A DNA stretch of 64,000 bases from Flavobacteriales bacterium (lineage in GTDB: Bacteria > Bacteroidota > Bacteroidia > Flavobacteriales_F > PHOS-HE28). Where the stretch lies: NCBI GenBank assembly GCA_019638115.1, contig JAHBUK010000004.1:124001-188000 (forward strand), given 5' to 3'. Under the pieces are notes generated by a model that had not been told where the DNA came from, searched no databases, and saw only the letters and a list, made by a program, of their open reading frames with translations. Position 1 is the first letter of the stretch; every line of letters begins with the position of its first letter. Made by a program: the position numbers and the translations under genes. Below, piece after piece: positions 59,106 through 64,000 of this stretch.

Positions 59106-60011
59106 ATGACCCACACATTTCTGAAGTCCATCGCAGTGGCAACCCTCCAGATCGGAGCGATCACTGCAGCATTTGCACAAAAAGTAACCCAGGACGGTAC
59201 GGCGTTGACCTGGGAACAGGAACTCACGGTAGTTGGCGGCACTGTTGCCGTGAACAAGGTTTCCCAAGCCGCGCACACCATCACCATTTTCGAGACGGAC
59301 GGCAATACGGTGCTCGAACTCTGGAGGACCGAGCTAACACCGATCTCGGCAAGTGTGAGCAGTAAGCCTGCAAAAGCAACGGGTGTGCGGCTGCCCAAGC
59401 TCTCTGAAGAGCCCGTTCTGTTGTATGCCGAAAGCAGCACCGACAAGAAAGCCAAGCTGGCGCGTTTGAGCATTGCCTTCATGTTGAACGACAGCACTCC
59501 GCTGGCCGATGAAGGAGAGCAGGAGCGCTACATGCGTGATCTTGCCGTGCGCCTGAACAGGGCCGTTGTGCAACAGCAACTGGACCGCTACCAGAAAGAG
59601 CTGGACAAAGCCTCGGACAAATTGGGCAGCACGCAGGACGATGCCGCCAAAGCACAACGCAACCTGACCAAAGCCAACAGCGACCTGGAGAAAGTGAAAT
59701 CCAAGCGCAGCAAATTGGAGCGCGACAATGCGCGCGTACACGGCGACATCACCACACTGGAGCGCAAGTTCGCCCTGAGCAACGATCCGAAGGACTTGCA
59801 ACGCCTTACCAAAGCACGTCAGAAAGTGGCCAAGGGGGAAAGCACACAAGCCAAGTTGATGCAGCAGGAAGCGAAGATCCAAGGCAGCATCAACAAGCAC
59901 CAGGACACGCTTGACAGCCACAAGCGGAAGGCCGATGGGCACACCGAAAGCAAGGAGGACCTGATGCGGATCGTGAGCGAGTTGAAGCGCAAGCAGGACA
60001 GCATCCGCTAA
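59106..60011 (+). CDS. Secreted coiled-coil protein
   Basis: A 301-residue protein with signal peptide (MTHTFLKSIAVATLQIG...FAQ), a beta-rich first half (~20-140) and a long coiled coil (~155-301; QLDRYQKELDKASDKLGS, LEKVKSKRSKLERDNARVHG). I do not recognise the family. GTG 59082 is an alternative start, but the ATG gives the better signal. Likely periplasmic or surface-structural. Confidence 0.72.
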   Translation: MTHTFLKSIAVATLQIGAITAAFAQKVTQDGTALTWEQELTVVGGTVAVNKVSQAAHTITIFETDGNTVLELWRTELTPISASVSSKPAKATGVRLPKLSEEPVLLYAESSTDKKAKLARLSIAFMLNDSTPLADEGEQERYMRDLAVRLNRAVVQQQLDRYQKELDKASDKLGSTQDDAAKAQRNLTKANSDLEKVKSKRSKLERDNARVHGDITTLERKFALSNDPKDLQRLTKARQKVAKGESTQAKLMQQEAKIQGSINKHQDTLDSHKRKADGHTESKEDLMRIVSELKRKQDSIR

Positions 60012-60083
60012 AGGGCTGTTCATGCTTCAAGAGGCGGGGGAAACCTCCATGCGCATAGCTTTGGAGGAACAACCCTCCCTGTC

Positions 60084-60686
60084 ATGCGCACCCTTCTCAC
60101 CGTAACGATCTTAGCGGTGCTCACCAGCACCGTACAGGCCCAGTTGGAGATCAGGCCTTACGTGGGCATGAACCAGCAGAACCTTACCGCCCCCCCGCCG
60201 CTCTCTTCATGGAAGTCCGCCACGGGCTACCAGTTCGGTGCTGACTTGGTGCTCGGGGGGCGGATGTTCATGAGCGCTGGTGCCCAGTACATGGCCACCA
60301 GCACGGTATTGAACACCACACTTACCACTCAGAACACGGCCGAGGGCACCTTGAACACCGGACTCCTGCGCATTCCGCTCAGGCTTGGACTGAGGCTGAT
60401 GGACCCCAGTGAACAGCCGTTGGTGAACCTGCGCCCCTTCGTGGGTTTCGCAGCCGGTTTCCCGCTCAGCTCATCGTTCGATCAGGATGGCGTGAACAAC
60501 GTGGAACTCGGCACCGGTCAATTCCATGTAACGTTGGGCGCAGGGATGGACATCTCCATCTTCTTCATCGACCTGGGCTACGACATGGGTTTGAACCCGG
60601 TGTTCGACGACAACAGCTTCGCGGTGGACAGCAAGTCGAACATCCTGCAGGTGAATGCTGGCCTTCGCTTGAAGTTCGCCCGCTGA
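60084..60686 (+). CDS. Outer membrane beta-barrel (PorT/OmpA-like) protein
   Basis: A 200-residue protein with signal peptide (MRTLLTVTILAVLTSTVQAQ) and eight-strand-like pattern (LEIRPYVGMNQQNL, YQFGADLVLGGRMFMSAG, RIPLRLGLRL, VNLRPFVGFAAGFPL, ILQVNAGLRLKF). It is probably a small outer membrane barrel; some relatives serve type IX secretion, but no specific role can be assigned. It converges with the large T9SS gene 7 bp away. Confidence 0.78.
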   Translation: MRTLLTVTILAVLTSTVQAQLEIRPYVGMNQQNLTAPPPLSSWKSATGYQFGADLVLGGRMFMSAGAQYMATSTVLNTTLTTQNTAEGTLNTGLLRIPLRLGLRLMDPSEQPLVNLRPFVGFAAGFPLSSSFDQDGVNNVELGTGQFHVTLGAGMDISIFFIDLGYDMGLNPVFDDNSFAVDSKSNILQVNAGLRLKFAR

Positions 60687-60693
60687 GCGCTCT

Positions 60694-63087
60694 TCAGCGC
60701 ATCAGCAGCACATGGCCTTGGGCGTTGCGCAATTGCCCTTGTGCATCACGCATCCGTAGCTGCCAGATGTACACACCATCGGGGGTATCCGAACCAGCGG
60801 CACGTCCATCCCAAGTTGTCCTTACATCGGTGCTCCGGAAAATGCTGCGGCCCCAGCGATCATAGACCTCCAGTACCAGATCCTTGGGATCGCGCACCGT
60901 GGTGACCACTCCAAAACCATCATTGATACCGTCGCCATTGGGGGTGAAGGCGTTGGGAGCGTAGACCGCGAACTCATCCTCCACACAGGCCAACGCGCTT
61001 GTTTCAGCAGTGCAGCCGTCGCTGTTACTGACCACCAAGGTCACCTCATAGCACGCCACATCGTTGTAGGAGAAGGAAACTTCCGGTCCAGAAGCCGTGT
61101 TGTTGAGCGCATCGCCAAAGGTCCACTCCCATCCTGCGATGCCCACAGCGGAAGCCAGGAAGCGGAAGTCAGGGGCATCAATGGTGGCCACTTCTGGCAA
61201 CAGGGTGAACTGGGCCACTGGCGTGGGAAAGGCTTGGACCGCACCGGGCAACGAGGTGGTTGTTGAACAGCCAAAGCCATCGGTGATGGTGAGCGATGGT
61301 GTGTAGTTGCCGCCCTGCAGGAAACAATGCTCCGTGCTCATACTGCCATCCGTACTCGTTCCATCCCCGAAGCTCCAGATGTATTCGACCATGCCGGAAG
61401 CGCTGGTGGCGAAGGTCACGCAGTGCGGCACACAACCTTCATCGTTCAGCACCGTGATCGGCGGAGGCGCAGGTCCACCCACTTCCACCAGCACATCCAC
61501 AGGAATGGCTGTGCAGCCTTGTGCATCGCTGGCCGTAGCGGTATACACGGTGGTCTGCAAAGGCGTGGTAACAGGCCCCTCAGGATACCATGCAAGTGCA
61601 TAAGGACTGGTGCCCCCACTTACCTGTGCATCGAGGCTCAACGTGGTACCGGCACAGATGGTGATCAAGTTGTCGGCAGCCAACAGCAGCGGAGATGGTT
61701 CCGTGATGGTAATGGTCATGTTGGCCGTGCAGCCATCCGCGTCGCTCACGGAACAGCTGTAGCCGCCCGCCTGTAGCCCTGAAATGGCGGAGGTCGTTTC
61801 GCCACCCGGTGCCCAGAGGTAGGTGTACGGCGCGCTTCCTCCGCTCACCACGATTGCAATGCTGCCATCACTGAAGCCGCTGCAACTCACGTTCGTGCTT
61901 TGCGCTGCCAATACCAAGGTGCTGTTCTGTTGCACCAAGGTGGCTGAGGCTTGCGCCGGGCACGCATCATTGCCTTCCACCACCACATTATAGTCTCCGG
62001 CCGAAAGGCCATCCAACAGTGCGGATGCCTGGCCACCGGGGTTCCAGAAATAGAGGAAGGGACCGTTGCCACCGCTCACCACGGCTTCGATGCTGCCGTC
62101 GTTGCCGGCACAACCCGGACCGGTGGTGATGAGGTCAACTTCCAGGATGGTGATGGGCAAGGTGATGCTGGCCGAACCGTTGCATGGACCGCTCACCGTA
62201 AGCTGCACTTGGTAGGTGCCCGGCGCGCTGAACACGTGGGTCGGATTCGTGGCCGTGCTGCTGTTCGCTGCCCCGGATGCTGGATCCCCGAAGTCCCATG
62301 AACGCGATGTAGGGCATAGGCCACTATCATCCTGGAACGTGACCGAGGAGCCGTTGCAGGAGTAGGTGAAAAAGGGAAGGTTGACCGGTGCCTCACTGAT
62401 GCGCACATCGTCGATGGCGATGCCATCGTATCCATTGCAGATCGTACCTGCACCGAAAATGAAGCGGAATTTCACGTTGGTTGCACCGGCCACCATACCC
62501 AGGCAGTGCGTGGCCGTGAGCCACTGGCCACTGCCATCGCCACCGGCACAATTCCCGGCAGTGGCTCCCACCCTTCCGCTCCAGCCTTGTTTGGGTTGCG
62601 CGAGGTTAAGCCCGGTGATGTTGGCGCTGTTGAACCAGTTGTTGGTGAGGCAATCGGCGTTGGTGCTGAACTGGCCTACGTTAGACCAGGACTGGCCTTC
62701 GTTCACGGAGTATTGGAAACCGAGGCCATCATAGCCCCGCTCGGTCTCCCAGAACAGCTTGAAGGAGATGTACGGAAATGCCAGGCTGGAAAGGTCGAAA
62801 CAGGGACTCTCCAACCAGCTCTGTTGTCCGTTGCTGTATGCTGAACCCGTTAGTCCGCCAACACACCAACTGTTATTGCCTTCGCCTGCAGAGGAGATCA
62901 GTGCTTTTGCCGGTGTGCCCCAAGCCCAATCGCTGGCCGTCCCTCCTGCGGTCCAGGCCGGTCCGGCTTCGAAACCTTCCTGGTAAGGGAAGGTGCTGAT
63001 GAGCGCACCACACTGGGCTGAAACACCGACCTGCAGGGCAGACCAGCACGCGATCGCAAGGCAGGATCTCGCGATCGACGACCGCAT
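60694..63087 (-). CDS. T9SS type B protein with PKD and SprB-like repeats
   Basis: A 797-residue surface protein. A signal peptide (MRSSIARSCLAIACWSALQV...) leads a lectin/MAM-like domain (~30-240), a PKD domain (SRSWDFGDPASG), two SprB repeats (GNDGSIEAVVSGGNGPFLYFW and FSDGSIAIVVSGGSAPYTYLW, near 340-480) and further PKD domains (YIWSFGDGTS, WEWTFGDALN). A CHU_C type B sorting domain closes it (YAPNAFTPNGDGIND, VYDRWGRSIF, TPDGVYIWQL). Likely adhesion or gliding related. ATG 63087 starts the signal. Confidence 0.92.
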   Translation of the reverse strand: MRSSIARSCLAIACWSALQVGVSAQCGALISTFPYQEGFEAGPAWTAGGTASDWAWGTPAKALISSAGEGNNSWCVGGLTGSAYSNGQQSWLESPCFDLSSLAFPYISFKLFWETERGYDGLGFQYSVNEGQSWSNVGQFSTNADCLTNNWFNSANITGLNLAQPKQGWSGRVGATAGNCAGGDGSGQWLTATHCLGMVAGATNVKFRFIFGAGTICNGYDGIAIDDVRISEAPVNLPFFTYSCNGSSVTFQDDSGLCPTSRSWDFGDPASGAANSSTATNPTHVFSAPGTYQVQLTVSGPCNGSASITLPITILEVDLITTGPGCAGNDGSIEAVVSGGNGPFLYFWNPGGQASALLDGLSAGDYNVVVEGNDACPAQASATLVQQNSTLVLAAQSTNVSCSGFSDGSIAIVVSGGSAPYTYLWAPGGETTSAISGLQAGGYSCSVSDADGCTANMTITITEPSPLLLAADNLITICAGTTLSLDAQVSGGTSPYALAWYPEGPVTTPLQTTVYTATASDAQGCTAIPVDVLVEVGGPAPPPITVLNDEGCVPHCVTFATSASGMVEYIWSFGDGTSTDGSMSTEHCFLQGGNYTPSLTITDGFGCSTTTSLPGAVQAFPTPVAQFTLLPEVATIDAPDFRFLASAVGIAGWEWTFGDALNNTASGPEVSFSYNDVACYEVTLVVSNSDGCTAETSALACVEDEFAVYAPNAFTPNGDGINDGFGVVTTVRDPKDLVLEVYDRWGRSIFRSTDVRTTWDGRAAGSDTPDGVYIWQLRMRDAQGQLRNAQGHVLLMR

Positions 63088-63189
63088 GAGAACACCTGTG
63101 GAAGCGAACCTTCGCCCTGGATCCGATGATGCACTGTGCCACATGCCGCTTACAGGGTACAAAGGTCGCACCTACCAACGGCGCGTGCA

Positions 63190-64000
63190 TCAGCGCAGCA
63201 AGGTGATGGAACCACGCAGTGGGTATCGCTGACCATTCACGCCAACCGCATTCAACTCGTAGTAATAGGTCCCTTCCGGCACTCTTTCCCCGGCCAGGGT
63301 GCGGCCGTCCCACACTTGGTTCACCCGCTCCAAACGGGCGATCAATTGTCCCCAGCGGTTGTAGATGGTCATGTCCAGCGAAGTGATGCCGTTCGTGAAG
63401 AGCTCCAGCACATCGTTCACACCATCCCCGTTGGGGCTGAACACGTTGGGCACGCGGATGCCGACCTCTCCAACTTCCTCGGCCAGCACGGTGATGGTGG
63501 TTGTCGCCGTGGCATTGCATCCATCCATGGAAGCGGTGAGCAGCACATCGTACACACCGGGCTGCATGAACTGGTACTCCGGCGAGAACGCGGAGGAACT
63601 TACGCCATCACCGAAACTCCAAAAGGTGCTGGCCGTGGCCGGCTGGCTCTGGTTTGTGAAGACCACCGAAAGAGGAGCAACGCCTTGCAGGGTACTGGCT
63701 TGGAACACAGCAGTTACGGGCGAAGGCAGTACCTCCACCACTTCGGTGATGGAACCGCAGGCATTGGTGGCCACCACGCTGTAGCTGCCTGGCGCATCAA
63801 AGGAAACCTGCGCGCTGGTGCTGCCCGTGCTCCAGAGGTAAGAGTCAGCGCCACTTACGGTGAACTCCGCCACCGGGCACAAGTACTGTGTACCGGATAT
63901 GCTGATCACCGGTGCGTTGGAGAAGAGCACCTCCACACTGGCCGTGGAAGTGCCGCAGGTGTTGGATGCGCTAACGGAGTAGGTACCGCTCTGCGTAACC
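63190..64000 (-). CDS. T9SS type B protein, C-terminal part (continues past the window)
   Basis: At least 270 residues, open to the window edge, so the N-terminus is missing. Repeats of an adhesin type (YLWSTGSTSAQVSFDAPGSY and the related TYSVSASNTCGTST) are followed by a PKD domain (FWSFGDGVSSS) and a CHU_C type B sorting tail (VPNVFSPNGDGVNDV, IYNRWGQLIARL, PEGTYYYELNA). Same architecture and strand as its downstream neighbour, 102 bp away, so the two are likely paralogous surface proteins. Confidence 0.92.
   Translation of the reverse strand, partial: VTQSGTYSVSASNTCGTSTASVEVLFSNAPVISISGTQYLCPVAEFTVSGADSYLWSTGSTSAQVSFDAPGSYSVVATNACGSITEVVEVLPSPVTAVFQASTLQGVAPLSVVFTNQSQPATASTFWSFGDGVSSSAFSPEYQFMQPGVYDVLLTASMDGCNATATTTITVLAEEVGEVGIRVPNVFSPNGDGVNDVLELFTNGITSLDMTIYNRWGQLIARLERVNQVWDGRTLAGERVPEGTYYYELNAVGVNGQRYPLRGSITLLR

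Noticed and set aside
1..64000. Insertion sequences, prophage, rRNA or defence islands
   Set aside because: No transposase, integrase, phage structural gene, restriction enzyme or rRNA sequence was recognised on either strand.

Overview
The window is about 60% GC and densely coded. It looks like the chromosome of a high-GC Bacteroidetes bacterium, most likely a Flavobacteriales relative. The signs are type IX secretion (T9SS) sorting tails (types A and B), SprB-type repeats and CHU_C/gliding-type tails, a CcoN-CcoO fusion oxidase, LytTR and propeller two-component regulators, DUF5777 and YceI proteins, bacillithiol biosynthesis, and promoters with the Bacteroidetes -7 element TAnnTTTG. I saw no rRNA, CRISPR array, insertion sequence or phage gene. 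Two tRNA genes (Ser-CGA and His-GTG) are present.

Layout. 1-6300: end of an AbgT transporter, a small lipoprotein, a secreted DPP-IV peptidase, two simple-repeat arrays, a POT peptide transporter and a secreted thioredoxin. 6440-7729: citrate synthase. 7861-16681: copper ATPase CcoI, then ccoS, ccoNO, ccoQ, ccoP, ccoG, ccoH and a TauE/SafE-like protein, a complete cbb3 oxidase and assembly cluster. 16747-22528: a small coiled-coil protein, a cysteine-dioxygenase-like protein, a FixL-like PAS kinase, a receiver-CRP fusion regulator, a two-helix membrane protein, a universal stress protein and a site-2 protease with CBS domains. 22537-30126 (minus strand): a five-gene cytochrome/YceI/DUF5777 operon, preceded by a LytTR regulator, a 944-residue propeller kinase and a second YceI. 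30178-36492: a T9SS hydrolase, repeats, tRNA-Ser, NhaD, a DUF2892 protein, a Crp/Fnr regulator and a cation efflux protein. 36730-47524: tRNA-His, T9SS proteins (one 5'-truncated), and a glycan locus (GT4, formyltransferase/GIPT-like fusion, flippase) separated by a 59-bp repeat array from an SGNH hydrolase, a TPR protein and a GT2. 47525-55347: BshB1, glutathione peroxidase and a cytochrome c maturation cluster ccmB-C-D-E-F. 55344-58259: DUF2520, KdsC-like phosphatase, UbiA prenyltransferase and Maf. 58287-64000: beta-barrel and coiled-coil envelope proteins and two large T9SS type B proteins.

How the parts fit. Much of the window serves low-oxygen respiration: a high-affinity cbb3 oxidase, its copper and heme supply (CcoI, Ccm), extra c-type cytochromes, and regulators. 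The main observation is a shared promoter architecture. Palindromes of the form TGAY-N4-RTCA stand before ccoI, before ccoS (two in tandem), before the coiled-coil gene, before the CDO-like/kinase/regulator operon, and before a DUF2892 membrane operon. In every case a TTTG -7 element ends about 36-37 bases from the palindrome centre, which is the geometry of an Fnr/CRP class II promoter. The receiver-CRP fusion at 19185-20252 and the Crp/Fnr protein at 34840-35469 both keep the Glu and Arg that read TGA half-sites. I therefore infer an autoregulated FixL/FixJ/FixK-like circuit in which FixJ-like input and FixK-like output share one polypeptide.
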